Positions 49,922 to 62,015 of a DNA stretch of 64,000 nucleotides are shown in pieces. This DNA comes from Antilocapra americana (taxonomy: Eukaryota; Chordata; Mammalia; Artiodactyla; Antilocapridae). Position 1 is the first letter of the stretch. Every line of letters begins with the position of its first letter. Location of the stretch: positions 40,141,454 to 40,205,453 of the forward strand of contig ML661885.1 in assembly GCA_007570785.1 (NCBI GenBank), in the 5' to 3' direction. The position numbers were made by a program, and so were the translations under genes. The notes below the pieces were generated by a model. The model saw only the letters and a program-made list of their open reading frames with translations, was not told where the DNA came from and did no database searches.

Positions 49922-51080
49922 ATACCAACCTTTTCTCAACAGTTATTAGCAAATAGATAAAATGCTAATTGGCTGCTGCTAAAGAAGAAATTTCTAACAA
50001 GTTGGGTATGTTTTATTTAAGTAACCTGCTGTTGAGTAGCAAAACCAAATCTAGAACTCCAGGATCTCTTGACTCGAGTTTGTGTTATTAACTTTCATCT
50101 TAGTTTAGCTTTTTATTTCTCTTGCTATTCCTTTATGTTGAAAAAAATTCGACAGACAATTCTTTGTACTTTCTTTCCCAATTATATTAGTGGATAACAA
50201 CTTTTAAAAACAGATCACTTAAGTGATGTCAGAATCATGGTGATCTAAGTCCTGTTCTCTATCCTTTTGGACAACTAACCAGACCACAATAGAACAGACA
50301 TGCCTCTGCACATTACACCAAAGGACACCCCAGCCCACCTGTGCAGGTTGTGGCTCCATGGGGTATGGTGAACCTCCCCTGCCTACCACCACTTGCCATG
50401 GACTGGGGGGAAAAGATCCTGGAGGGTGCAAAACCAGGTGGATGGTGGACATCCACTGGCAAGAGAGCTGGTGGAAGTCTAACCTGCCATCAAAGCAGCG
50501 TAGGCAGATAAGTTTGGAAGAGGGAAGAACTCACACAGGCAGCCCCCTTCCCAAGGAGGGCACAGCAAGGGGCTGGTCACCTCTGAGGCAGAGGAGGTGG
50601 AAAGTAGTGACCTCACTCATGGAGGAGGTAGTTAGCAGAAGTGATGGATGAGTGCCCGGCTACCACAATTGTGCAGGGTTTAGCTAGAGAAACCCATCTC
50701 TAGCAGCACCAGATTTCTGAGGACGGACCTCCATGACTGGAGAGGGAGGAGAAAGGTAAGGATATGAAAGAGTATTAAAGAAAGGCATTTCCTGTCTGTT
50801 GCAGGACTTCAGCAGGTCTACCCACAAACCTCTGAGAGTATTCCACTCAAGGATCCTCCCACCAGGCTGTGGGTACACTCATTGCTCCAAGTGCCAAACC
50901 CACCTACACCCCTGCTCTATTGCCAACTCCTTGTCCACATTCCTGAATCCATCCCAAGACCCAGCTCCAGTACGCATGCAGGTGCCCAGATACAGGTCAA
51001 GTTCAGTGAACAACAAAGAAAGTCACAAACTTGAGCTTTAGAGCCACAGTCTGATATACAAAAGAAAAGATTCTAATAGC
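49922..51080. other. Unclassified, moderately G+C-rich block
   Basis: From about 50210 to 51080 the sequence differs in composition from its A+T-rich surroundings ('gtgatgtcagaatcatggtg' to 'gccacagtctgatatacaaa'). It abuts an L1 3' part at 51080, so it may be an L1 5'UTR or LTR piece, but I cannot assign a family. ORFs at 50358-50651 and 50799-51041 show no domain. Confidence 0.4.
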
Positions 51081-52150
51081 CAGCCTATTGAACTCTAATG
51101 GGAGAAAATAATAGCCAATGAAGCAACGGACAAACAATCTCAAAAATATACAAGCAACTCCTGCAGCTCCATTCTAGAAAAATAAACGACCCAATCAAAA
51201 AGTAGGCCAAAGAACTTAACAGACATTTCTCCAAAGAAGACATACAAATGGCTAACAAACACATGAAAAGATGCTCAACATCACTCATTATCAGAGAAAT
51301 GCAAATCAAAACCACAATGAGGTATCACTCTACACCAGTCAGAATGGCTGTAATCCAAAAGTCTACAAGCAATAAATGCTGGAGAGGATGTGGAGAAAAG
51401 GGAACCCTCTTACACTGTTGGTGGGAATGCAAACTAGTACAGCCACTATGGAAAACAGTGTGGAGATTCCTTAAAAAACTGCAAATAGACCTGCCATATG
51501 ACCCAGCAATCCCACTGCTGGGCATATACACCGAGGAAACCAGAATTGAAAGAGCCACGTGTACCCCATTGTTCATCGCTGCATTGTTTACAATAGCCAG
51601 GACATGGAAGCAACCTAGATGCCCATCAACTGCCGAATGGATAAGAAAGCTGTGGTACATATACACAATGGAATATTACTCAGCATTAAAAAAAAAAAAA
51701 TTCATTTGAAGCAGTTCTACTCAGGTGGACGGAACTGGAGCCTATTATCCAGAGTGAAGTAAGCCAGAGGGAAAAACAACAATACAGTATACTAACGCAT
51801 ATATATGGAATTTAGAAAGACGGTAATGAGAACCCAGCATGCGAGACAGCAGAAGGAATGCAGGTGTACAGAACAGACTCATGGACTCTGTGGAGGAGGG
51901 CAAGAGTGGGATGATATGGGAGAATGGCATTGAAACATGTTAATTATCATATGTGTAATCAATCGCCAGCCCAGGATTGATGCTCGGGGCTGGTGCAACG
52001 AGATTTCCCGGGGGGAGGGAGGAGGGAGGGGGGTTCTGGAGGGGGAGCATATGTATACCCATGGCGGATAAAAAAAAAAATCCTATATTGGCATATCAAT
52101 ATATTTGGCATCATATTAAAAAAAATAAAATAAAATATAAAAAAAATAAA
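51081..52150 (+). mobile_element. L1 ORF2 C-terminus and 3'UTR with A-rich tail
   Basis: The 51248-51709 frame (153 codons) encodes the C-terminal end of L1 ORF2, with the Cys-rich element [20 protein letters not shown] and the closing [16 protein letters not shown]. The 3'UTR follows, with G-rich text near 52005-52040 and an A-rich tail at about 52100-52150. The copy is 5'-truncated, so it lacks endonuclease and RT and cannot move. Confidence 0.9.
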
Positions 52151-52179
52151 AACCAAGGAGAATGTAAAATCTTGGTTAA

Positions 52180-52397
52180 GAATGTAGGTGGTGCTCTGCT
52201 CTCCAGCGTGTCTCTTTGCAACCCCGTGGACCGTAGACCACCAGGCTCTTCTGTCCCTGGGATTTTCCAGTCAAGAATGCTGGAGGATGTTGCCATTTCC
52301 TCCTCCAGGAGATCTTCCCAACCCAGGGATCAAACTTGTGTCTCATGTCTCCTGCATTGGCAGGCAGATTCTTTAACCATTGTGCACCTGGAAAGCT
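52180..52397 (-). mobile_element. Bov-tA SINE, minus orientation
   Basis: The plus strand reads 'gctctccagcgtgtctcttt' ... 'ttttccagtcaagaatgctg' ... 'attctttaaccattgtgcac'. It lies ~30 bp beyond the L1 A-rich tail. Confidence 0.88.
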
Positions 52398-52588
52398 AAG
52401 AAGGTAGCTGCTGCTTCAACTGCAAAAGCAAGAGTGCATACCTACAAACATGAATACTGAGGTCTGGTATCACAAAAAGAAAAATAGTTCTCCACCAATT
52501 GAACACAAGACACACAAGATTGCAATCTAACTGATAAAGAATTTAAAATAGCTTTAATGAAAAAATTCAATGAGCCACAAGAAAACTC

Positions 52589-52950
52589 AGGGGGCTTCCG
52601 TGGTGGTTGAGTGGTTAAGAGTCTGCCTTGCAATGGAGGGGACGCCGGCTGGATACCTAGTCTGAAAAGGTCCCACATGCTGCTGAGCAGCTAAGCCCAA
52701 GCACTGCGACTACTGGGCCTGGACTCTAAAGCCTGCAAACTGCAACTACTGAGCCCGTGCCCTGCAGCTACGGAAGGCTGTGTGCCCTAGAGCCCATGTT
52801 CCTCCTCAAGAGAAGCCACTGCAATGAGAAGTTTGCACACCGCAACTGGAGAGGAGCCCTTGCTCACTGCAGCTAGAGAAAACCTGTGCAGCTAGGAACA
52901 CCCAGCACAGCCAAAAATAACTAAATAAAATTATATGTATATAATATGGA
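52589..52950 (+). mobile_element. CHR-type tRNA-derived SINE
   Basis: Starts 'gggggcttccgtggtggttg' with the tRNA-like head ('agtggttaagagtctgcctt'). It continues through the body 'aactgcaactactgagcccg' and 'agagaagccactgcaatgag' and ends in an AAATAACTAAATAAA tail. It is almost complete. Confidence 0.82.
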
Positions 52951-53079
52951 AACTCAGATAATTCAGTGAACTCAGGAATAAAATTAATGTACAGCAGCTT
53001 TTAGAATTGATTTTTACATTTTTGTTATATTTTTTATATTTTAAAAAAATTTTCAAATATATGTTTTATATTTTTATTC

Positions 53080-53156
53080 TATATTGTAATTATATAGTTG
53101 GTTTACAATGTTGTGTTAGTTTCATGTGTACAGCAAAGTGGTTCAATTACAGAAGG
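53080..53156 (-). mobile_element. L1 3' terminal fragment, minus orientation
   Basis: The plus strand reads 'ttggtttacaatgttgtgtt' and 'catgtgtacagcaaagtggt', the inverted end of an artiodactyl L1, preceded by a T-rich tail. Confidence 0.7.
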
Positions 53157-53159
53157 AAT

Positions 53160-56100
53160 TCTTTAACAAAGAGATTTAAATTATAAGAAAGAACCAAACG
53201 AATTCTGGAGCTGAAGAATTAAATAGGTGAAGAATGCAATAGAGAGTAATAGGACAGACCAGATGGAAGAGAGAATAACTGACTTGGAGAATAAAAATAC
53301 AGAAATAATTCAGTTAGAGAGACGCTAGATTCAAAAAGAGTTAAAAAAAAAAATAAGACCCTGTGAGAGCTATTGAATTCAATATGAAAGGCAAGATTAA
53401 TTGGTGTACCAGAAAGAGAAGAGAGAGAAGATAGATTATTGAAACAAAAGGCAAGAACTTCCCAGAATTTGGACAAACATACCACAAAGCTAATAGAACA
53501 GCCTATTCAATGCAAAAAGACCTTCTCCAACACACATTACACTGAAACTGTTAAAAATCAATGATAAAGAATCTTAAAGGCAGACTGAGAGGAAAAAAGG
53601 TAACCAACAAAGAAACCCCCATTAGACTAGCAGTGGATTTCTCAACAAAAACTCTACAGGCCAGGAGTGAGTGAATGACATATTCAACATGGTGAAAGAT
53701 TACAAAATGCCAGCCAAGAATACTTCATCAAGCAAAATTATCCTTCAGATATGAAGAGAAATGCTCTCCTACACAAAAGCTGAGTTTACCACCACTAGAC
53801 CTGCCTTGCAAGAAATGCTGAAAAGAGTTAAGTTGAAATTAATATGCTAATTAGAAACATCAAAACATACAAAAGTATACAATATTCTGGTAAAGGTGAA
53901 AAAGAATTAGAAAACTCAGAATGGTGTGTTAGGCATTTAGCTATAGTATAAACATGAAAGGAAGAAAATATTAAAAAATAGCTACTATAATTTGCTAATG
54001 AATATATATAGCATAAAGGAGTCAAATTATAACATCAAAAATATAAGAAGAGAGGAGTGTTGGGTAGAGCCTTATATAGACATACAAAGCTAAGTTGCTA
54101 TCAGTATAAAATGGACTCTTTATCTATGCAGTGTTCTAAGTAAGCCTTACGATAAACACAAAGCAAAAAATCAGAAGTAGATTCAGGAAACAAAAGGAGG
54201 AGAGAGGATACCACCATGGAAGATCACCAGTTGACAAATGGAGGCAGAAAGGGAGGGGAAACAATGGGGATACAAAATAGCCAGAAGTCTAACAGTAAGA
54301 TGGCAGTAGTAGGTCTTTCATATCAGTAATTACTCCAAATATAAGTGTGTTGAATTCGCCAATCAAAAGGCCAAATGGCTGGATCAATTAAAAAAAAAAA
54401 AAAACAAGACCCAAATATGTTTACTGCCTGAAGAAGATTCATCTTCAGCTGTAAAGACACATAGGCTCAAAGTGAAGGGACGGAGAAAGATATTTCACGT
54501 AAGTGGAGACCAAAATTAAGCAAGGGTATTCGTACTTATATCAGACGAAATAGACATTAAATCAAAGCCAGTAATGAGACTAAGATGGTCATTATAACAA
54601 AGGGGTCAATACATCAAGAAAATGTAACAGTCATAAAACTATATGCACCCAACATTGGAGCACTTTATATATGTTAAGCAAATACTAACAGATCTGAAAG
54701 GAGAAACACACAACTCAATAACAGTGGGGAACTTCAGTACGCTGCCATCAGCAATTGATAGATTATCCATACAAATATTAAGAAAACATTGGAATTGAAC
54801 CATACTTTTTAAGCCAAATTGATTAGCTGACATATTCCATCTAGCAGCAGCAGAATATACTTTGTTGTGAGTGCACAGAGAGCACTCTCCAGGATAAATC
54901 ATGTATCAGGCCACAAGACAAATCTTTATAAATCTGAGAAGATCTAAATCATGTCTGTTTTTGTGACCACAACAGTAAACTAAAAATCAACAAGTGGAAG
55001 GCCTACCTGTGGAAACTGAACATATTTCTGAATAACCAATGCATCAAAGAAAAAAACAAAAGATAAATAAAAATGTATCTTAACAAATGAAAATGAAAAC
55101 ACAGCATACTGAATCCTATGCTGCAATAGTTCTGAGAAGAAAGTTTAAAGGAATAAATGAATATATTAAGAAATTAGAAAGATCTCCAATAAACAACTCA
55201 ACCCGACAACTTAAGGACAACTTCAAAAGAAGAACAAATTAAGCCTGAAATAAGAAAAAGGAAGGAAATAATAAGCAGAGTAGAAATAACTGAAATAAAG
55301 AGACCAGAAAAAAATAAAAAGGATCAACAAAACTAAGTGCTGTTTGTCCAGAAGGATAAACAAAACCAACAAATCTTTAGCTAGACTAAGAAAACGAGAG
55401 CAGACTCAAATAAAATTATAAATGAAAAAGGAGATGTTATAGATGTATTGCTATAGAAATACACAGGATCATGAGAGACTACTATGAAAAATTGTATGTC
55501 AACCAATTAGACAACCAAGAAGAAATAGGTAAACTTCTAGAAATACACAGCCTATTGATACTGAATCAGAAATAGAAAATCTGAACAAACCAATAATGAG
55601 TAAAGAGATTGAAGTGATAATCAAAACCTCCCAACACAGAAAACCCCAGAACCAGACAGCTTCACTGGCAAATTCTACCAAACATTTAAAGAAGAATTTA
55701 TGTCAATCATTTTCAAACTCTTTCAAAACATGAAGAGGAGGGAATGCTTCCAAACTCGTCCTCCAAGGCCAGCTTTACCCTGACACCAACGCCAGATAAG
55801 AACACTATAAGAAAGCTCTTAGGTCAATACTCTTGATAAACATAGATGCAAAAATTCTCAACAAAATAATTTAGCAAATTGATTTCAAGAACATATTAAA
55901 AGGATTATACAACATGAGCAAGTAGGACTTATCACTGAGATGCAAGAATGTTTCAACATATGTAAAACAATAAGTAGCACATCATATTAAAAGAATGAAA
56001 GTAAAAATCACTTGTTGATCCCCCTAGCTAAAGAAAAAAACAGTTGACAAAATACAACATCCTTTCAAGACGAAAACCCCATGACCCAGCAATTCCACTT

Positions 56101-56400
56101 CTGAGTATACACCCAAAGGAAATGAAAACAGGATATTGAAAAAGTATATGCATTCCATATTTGTTACATCCTTATTTACAATAGTCAAGATATGGAAACA
56201 ATCTAAATGTGTATCAACAGATGAATGGATGAAGAAAATGTGACATATATATAATGGAATATTATTCAATCTTAAAAAACAAAAAGAAACTCTGCAATTT
56301 GTAACCACATGTATGGGTTTTGAGGACATTAAGTGAGATAAGTCAGAGAAAGACAAATACTACTATGATCTCATTTTTATGTGGAATCTACAAAACCCAA
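53160..56400 (+). mobile_element. Old L1M element, ORF1-ORF2 relic
   Basis: About 3.2 kb of decayed L1 in sense orientation. ORF1-like text runs at 53200-53850 ('aaatgccagccaagaatact', 'tgcaagaaatgctgaaaaga'). ORF2-like text follows at 54300-55950 ('aaactatatgcacccaacat', 'aaatacacagcctattgata'). The ORF2 3' end and 3'UTR lie at 56080-56400 ('ccagcaattccacttctgag', 'atatggaaacaatctaaatg', 'tatttttatgtggaatctac'-like text). Stops are everywhere. The middle is shorter than a full ORF2, so there are internal deletions. Confidence 0.8.
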
Positions 56401-56404
56401 ACAC

Positions 56405-58130
56405 ATGGGGTTCAACATGGAAATATAGGAAGATGCTGAACTCACCCTCTCCCATGGATACATCATATCTATAGCTACAAATGGAATAATTTCCTCTGTG
56501 AAATTACCCAAAAGTCGGCTGAGCAACTCCTACACATAGGTAAATGAGGGGAAAAACCCACACTGAAGCAGGTAGGAGAGGTTAAGACATAATCTTAACC
56601 ATAAGCCCCACTCCTTACACAGAGAACCCTGAACTGGAAGGAAACTCAAAATTTGGAGATTGTTCTTGAAGAATGAAGGGTTTGAACCCCATATTGGACA
56701 CCCCAGTTTTTAAGATCTGCATCTTACAGATGAGGCCCCCAACCATCTAGCTTTGAAAAACCAATGGGGCTCATGTCTGTGACAAATACAAGGAGAAATG
56801 ACTCTTAACGGGCATGTGTGTTCAGACTCCCCCGGAGAACAGCACACAGACCGCCAGCTGAGAGGCACTGAGACATCCTGCGGTAAAGCTTTACTTGCTT
56901 ACCTTAAAACACCGACCTGAGGGGCCCGCACCTGTTGGGGTTCTCTCTGGGAATGGACACCGGCGGGTGTCACCTTTGCTCTCTTCGGCCTCACGTCAGC
57001 TTGCTGGCACCTCTGGGAAAGGAGCTTGTCCCCTCTTCGAACGTTGCTTCTCATGGCTGCCACCAGGGACACCTTAGAGGTTGACTGGCTTTGGGGACCC
57101 GTCAGGCTTACACTGCTGCTGCTGCCGCTGCTAAGTCGCCTCAGTCGTGTCCCACTCTGGGCGACCCCGTAGACGGCAGCCCACCAGGCTCCGCCGTCCC
57201 TGGGGGTCTCTAGGCAAGAACGCTGGAGTGGGGTGCCGTTTCCTTCTCCAGAAGGCTTACACTGGCATGCAACCAATGGAGAGAATACTCTTAGCTGGCT
57301 ACCACTCCCTGAGCACAAGAAGCAACAGACTGAGGCACCGAGTCCCACGATGAGCAGCCTACTAGCTTATCCTGATAGCTGTGTCTAATGAGACCCACAC
57401 ATGTGAGGGTCCACTGTAGTCCTCTCCAGAGACGCCCAAGTGTGGGCACTGTCTGCATGCTGTCCCTCTGCCATGCTCCAGAGTGCCAGTATCTCCTGGA
57501 GCAGAATGTGCACGTGTATCTGGTGCCCTGGTGGTTTGCGGCTGCTGCCCAGGGGCTGCAGTGACTGCTGAGCTCTGACGGCCAGTGGGGCGTGTGTTCC
57601 TCGTCCCCTGGGACTGTAACGAACGGCGAGACAGTTCTGGGCTGGCTACCGTGCCCAGGGCACTGGGCACACAAGCAGTCTGAAGCACACTCCCACACTT
57701 TCTGTGAAAGAGACCTATTTGCTTATTCTGGAGCTTCAGCCTTACGGGCTGGCTTCTGGCTTGACACACATTTAGGAGCCTGCTCAGGCTCTAGGGATGG
57801 AGGTCAGTGGATACCATTTTTCATTCTCTTTACCTTGCTCCAGGTTACCAGTATCTCCTGAAAGGAACTAGTATACTCCTCTGTTGCCTCAGTTTTTGTG
57901 ACTACCACCCAGAGAACATCTCCAGATCACCTGGATCTGGTGGCCAGTGGGACTTATGTTTGCAGGTCCACGGGTCTGTATATGTCTGCATACTTTAGAA
58001 GCTGCTACCTGGCGGTCTAGCTTCCAATCTTCCTGAATCTAGGTACTGAATGAGACCTGTCCCTTTGGAGTCCTGACAGGTCTTGACATACTCTCAACTA
58101 CTGCGAGCTACAGAAAATAAAATAGGCTGC
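56405..58130 (+). mobile_element. L1M 5'UTR-like segment
   Basis: Text such as 'atgctgaactcaccctctcc', 'cccatggatacatcatatct', 'gagcaactcctacacatagg' and 'ccagtggggctaatgtc'-like phrases match old mammalian L1 5'UTRs. The following sequence is ORF1, so this is probably the 5' part of the next L1 copy. A Bov-tA is inserted at 57116-57252. The plus and minus ORFs here (up to 149 aa) have no recognisable domain. Confidence 0.6.
57116..57252 (-). mobile_element. Truncated Bov-tA SINE with 12-bp target-site duplication
   Basis: The plus strand reads 'ctgctgctgccgctgctaag', 'tcgcctcagtcgtgtcccac' and ends 'cgtttccttctccag'. AGGCTTACACTG at 57104-57115 and 57253-57264 flanks it exactly, so it is truncated at its tRNA-like end by insertion, not by later loss. 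The CTG/CCG repeats are its tail. Confidence 0.93.
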
Positions 58131-60960
58131 TTGGACAATCACAAAGTTTTGAGAGACAACTAAAAGAGGGCAAGGTTGAATGATAAGATTCATCCACTAC
58201 ACAAGATTACTCCAAGAAGTGGAGTAATAAGAGAAGTAATAAGAGAAGTGGCTCTTTTATCTAATACATAGAAACTAACACAGAATGTCAAGGGAAATGA
58301 AGAACCAGAAATAAGTTCCAAAAGAAAGAACCGGATAAAACCTCAGAAAAAGCCATTAATGAAATAAGAATAAGTGATCTATTTTGCAAAGAGTTCAAAA
58401 TAATGATCATAAAGGTGCTCACCAACTTCTGGAGAAGAATGGATGAACACAGTGAGAATGTCAACAAAAAAATAGAAAATAGAGCTTTCAGCCCTAGAGT
58501 CATAGAACTAAATGACTTTAGTTTGTTAGTAACTAATCTGATAATCTGATGTTGTGGAAGAAGAAGCAAATGTGCAGGCTGAAGTGCCAAAGAAGAAAGA
58601 GGCAGAGGTGCAAGTAAATGTGCACCCCTATGGAGGCCACAGGAGCAGAAACAAGGGGAGGCAGAGGCCAGGGCTGCTGGTACAGACTGTTGGACTGCGA
58701 TGCCTACTGTCTAGAACTTGTCCTAAAGGCTATAGAACACCTATGGCCACCCTGATCACCTAGACCCCCGTTGAGAGGCCCACCTTGCTCGTATCAAAGG
58801 ACATTTTGGTCCTCTGTCTTGGACCTGTGTCATTCTGGACTACTTCTGTTCTCAGCCGCAGTTGAATGTAACAAGTGTATGATAAGTCATCTCTTTTGAA
58901 AAAACAAAAAATCAGTATTTTTTAAAAAGAATATATAAGATAGAATCAGATAGAAATCATGGGGCTGAAGAATATAATAACTGGACTGAAAAATACACTA
59001 GAGGTAGAGGCATTCAGCAGCAAACTAAATAAAGAATCAACAAACTCAAAGACAAGAAAGAGGAACTTACCCAAGCAAAGAAAGAAAAAAAAAAAAAGAG
59101 AGATAATGTAAGATTAAGGGACTTATGGGAAAATATCAATCAGACCAATATTTATATTATAGGGATCCCAGAAGAAGGGGAGAGAAAAGGGGGAAGAAAA
59201 CTTATTTGAAGAAATAATAGCTGAAAACTTCCCAGGCCCGGAAAAGGAAACAGAAATCTAGATTTAGGAAGCTCAGCGAGTTCCAAAAATGATGAACCCT
59301 AAAGAGCAACACCAAGATGCATTATAATTAAATTATCAAAGTTAAACAAAGGAACAAAGATAGAGTCTTAAAATAAGCAAGAGAAAAACAACTTGTCATA
59401 TTCAAGGGAACCCCCTATAAGATCATCAGTAGATTTTAACAGAAACTGCAGACCCAAAAAGAATGGCCTAATATATTTAAGTGCTGAAAGAGGAAAAAAA
59501 AAAAAAAACTTTGCCAACTAGAAATACTTTACTTGGCAGAGTTGTCACTCAGAATAAAAGGAGAAGTAAAGATTTCTCCAGGAAAGCAAAACCTAAAGGA
59601 ACTTAGCATCGCTAGAAAGTCCTTCATCTTCATCATTAAGATGAAGCAAAATGGTGCTAAAGAGCAACAGGAAAATACATTAAAGTGTAACTCTCACTGG
59701 TAAAGGTAAATACACAGTAATATTCAGAATAATCTAATGCTGAAAAGGTGATAGATTAGTTACTAACAAAGCTAGTGTGAAGATTAAAAGACAAAAGTAG
59801 TAAAAATTACTGTAACTACAGTATTTTTTTAAGGGAAATACAAGATAAAAGATGTAAAATGTGACATCAAAAGCAAAAGAATGGGGGGAGGGCAGTATAG
59901 AATAAGAATGTAGACCTCCAGAGTGTGTTCAAACTGAAGTTGCTATCAGCTTAAAAAAGACTGTTGGAAGTTGTTATTTGTAAGCATAACAGTAGTCACA
60001 AAGCAAAAACTTATAGTAAATACACAAAAGAGAAAGAATCTAAGCATATCACTATAGAAAAACCATCAAATCACGAAAGAAAGCAAGAGAAGAAAGGAAC
60101 AGCAACAAAAGAGTTATAAAATGGAATTAAGTACATACCTATCAATAATTAAATGTAAATGATTGAATTCTCCAAACATAGAACAGAGCAGCTGAATGGA
60201 CAATTGCATTAAAAATAATAAAATAACTAGGAATAACTTTAACTAAGGTAGTGAAAGACACATACACCAAAAATTATAAGACACTGAGAAAAAAATTGAA
60301 GACACAAATAATTATCCTTTTAAGATGTCTATACTACCCAAAGCAACCTACAGATTCAACACAATCCCTATCAAATTTTTAATGGCACTGTTCACAGAAA
60401 TAGAAGAAACAATTAAAAAACTTCTATGGAGCTAACACACACACACATGCACCAAACAGCCAAAGCAATCTTGAGAAAGAACAACAAAACCAGAGGTATC
60501 GTGTGCTCTGATTTCAAACTGTGTTACAAAGATCTATGACCAACACATTACGTATCTGTCTTTATGCCAAAACCAAAGGTCAATAGAACAGAAATGAGAG
60601 CCCAGAAATAAACCCATGTGTATATGGCCACTTTATGTAGGGCAATGGAGACAAGAATATACAGTGGGGGAAAGGACTGTGTCTTCAACAAATAGTGCTG
60701 GGAAAGCTGAACAGTTCCATGCAAAAGAATAAACCTGGACCACTATGTTACAGCATATCCCCAAATTAACTCAAACTAATTTAAAGATTTAAACATAAGA
60801 CTTAAACCATAAGATTCCTAAAGGAAAACAGGTGGTAAGCTCCTTGACTTTGGTCTTCCTGTGATACAGCAAAGGAAACAATTAACAAGATGAAAAGGAG
60901 ACCTATAAATTGGGAGAAAATATTTGTAAGTCATATCTGATAAGAGGTGACCACTCAAAA
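58131..60960 (+). mobile_element. Old L1M element, ORF1 and partial ORF2 relic
   Basis: ORF1 text begins around 58290 ('gaaatgaagaaccagaaata') and includes 'ggatcccagaagaaggggag' (GIPEEGE motif) near 59162. The ORF2 RT 3' part follows from about 60225 ('aataactaggaataacttta', 'aatccctatcaaatttttaa', 'gaccaacacattacgtatct'). Large parts of ORF2 are missing between. A foreign-looking block lies at about 58556-58920. Confidence 0.75.
58556..58920 (+). pseudogene. Possible retrocopy fragment inside L1 ORF1
   Basis: This block does not read like L1. It is more G+C-rich than its flanks, carries an open frame from about 58554 to 58763 (EEEANVQAEVPKKKEAEVQV, then LLVQTVGLRCLLSRTCPKGY), and ends in a UTR-like stretch and an A-rich tail ('gaaaaaacaaaaaatcagta'). 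This is what a 3' piece of a processed mRNA copy looks like. I do not recognise the parent gene, and no clear target-site duplication was found. Confidence 0.35.
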
Positions 60961-61135
60961 TATATAAAGAATTCATATATGTATACATGTGGAAATTTGC
61001 ACATGTATATAAAATACAGAAAATATTATAATCAAATGTTCCCATCACCCACTTTCAACACTTACTGACACTTAGTCAATTTTGTTTTCATCTACCTTTC
61101 CCTGAAACCACATGCTTTCAGATTATTTTGAAGCA

Positions 61136-61255
61136 AACTTTTTTAATTTTTAAAATTTTTTAAAATATATTTATTTTTGGTTGTAGGATAATTGCTTTAC
61201 AATATTGTATTGGTTTCTGCCATATATCAACATGAATCAGCCATAGGTATATGTA
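61136..61255 (-). mobile_element. L1 3' terminal fragment, minus orientation, with 9-bp target-site duplication
   Basis: The plus strand reads 'gttgtaggataattgcttta' ... 'catgaatcagccataggtat', the inverted end of a ruminant L1. TTTGAAGCA at 61127-61135 and 61256-61264 flanks it and splits an older L1M. Confidence 0.8.
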
Positions 61256-61545
61256 TTTGAAGCACACTTCTAACAGTATATCACTTTACCCATAATTATT
61301 TCAGAGGGTATCTATAAAAGACTCTGAAAATAACCACAATGCCATCATTCCAGCTAAAAGAAATGAACAGTAATTCTTTAATCATAAAATATCCAGTCAG
61401 TACTCTTGTTAATCCAATTGTTGAAGTTTATTTGTGTGTGTGTGTGCTTTTGAGTCTGCTTTTGTTTGTCTTTTGGTAACAGCTTGTCTGTCTGAATCAG
61501 GGTTTAAATAAGTTCAATTTATTGATCTTGGTTGACATGTCTCGG

Positions 61546-62015
61546 ACACATCCTTAGTCTCTCAGTCGTGTCTGACTCTTTGCGACCCCATGGACTATAG
61601 CCCGCTAGGCTCCTCTGTCCATGGGGATTCTCCAGGCAAGAACACTGGAGTTGGTTGCCATGCCCTCCTACAGTGGATCTTCCCAACCCTGGGATTGAAT
61701 CCATGTCTCCTACATTGCAGGCAGATTCTTTACCAAATGAGCCACCAGGGAAACCCAACCCATCTCTTAGTGAAAGTGGCTCAGTCAGGTCCAACTCTTT
61801 GCGACCCCATGGACTATACAAGTCTCATGGAATTCTCCAGGCCAGTATACTGGAGTAAGTAGGCTTTCCTTCTCCAGTGGATCTTCCCAACACAGGGATT
61901 GAACCCAGGTCTCTTGCATTGCAGGCAGATTCTTTACCAGCTAAGCCATAAAGGAAGCCCAAGAATACTGGAGTGGGTAGCCCATCCCTTCTCCAGTGGA
62001 TCTACCAGACCCAGG
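61546..62015 (-). mobile_element. Tandem array of Bov-A SINE units
   Basis: Three inverted units follow each other: a full Bov-tA at about 61556-61757, a second unit at 61763-61960 starting 'agtgaaagtggctcagtcag', and a partial third from 61961 ('agaatactggagtgggtagc'). The array interrupts the inverted L1M ('gtctcggacacatccttag' / 'gcatctcttaagcccc'). Confidence 0.9.

Noticed and set aside
56899..57769. Two to three minus-strand ORFs of 135-149 aa
   Set aside because: They lie over an old L1 5'UTR and an inserted SINE; no domain and no coding pattern.
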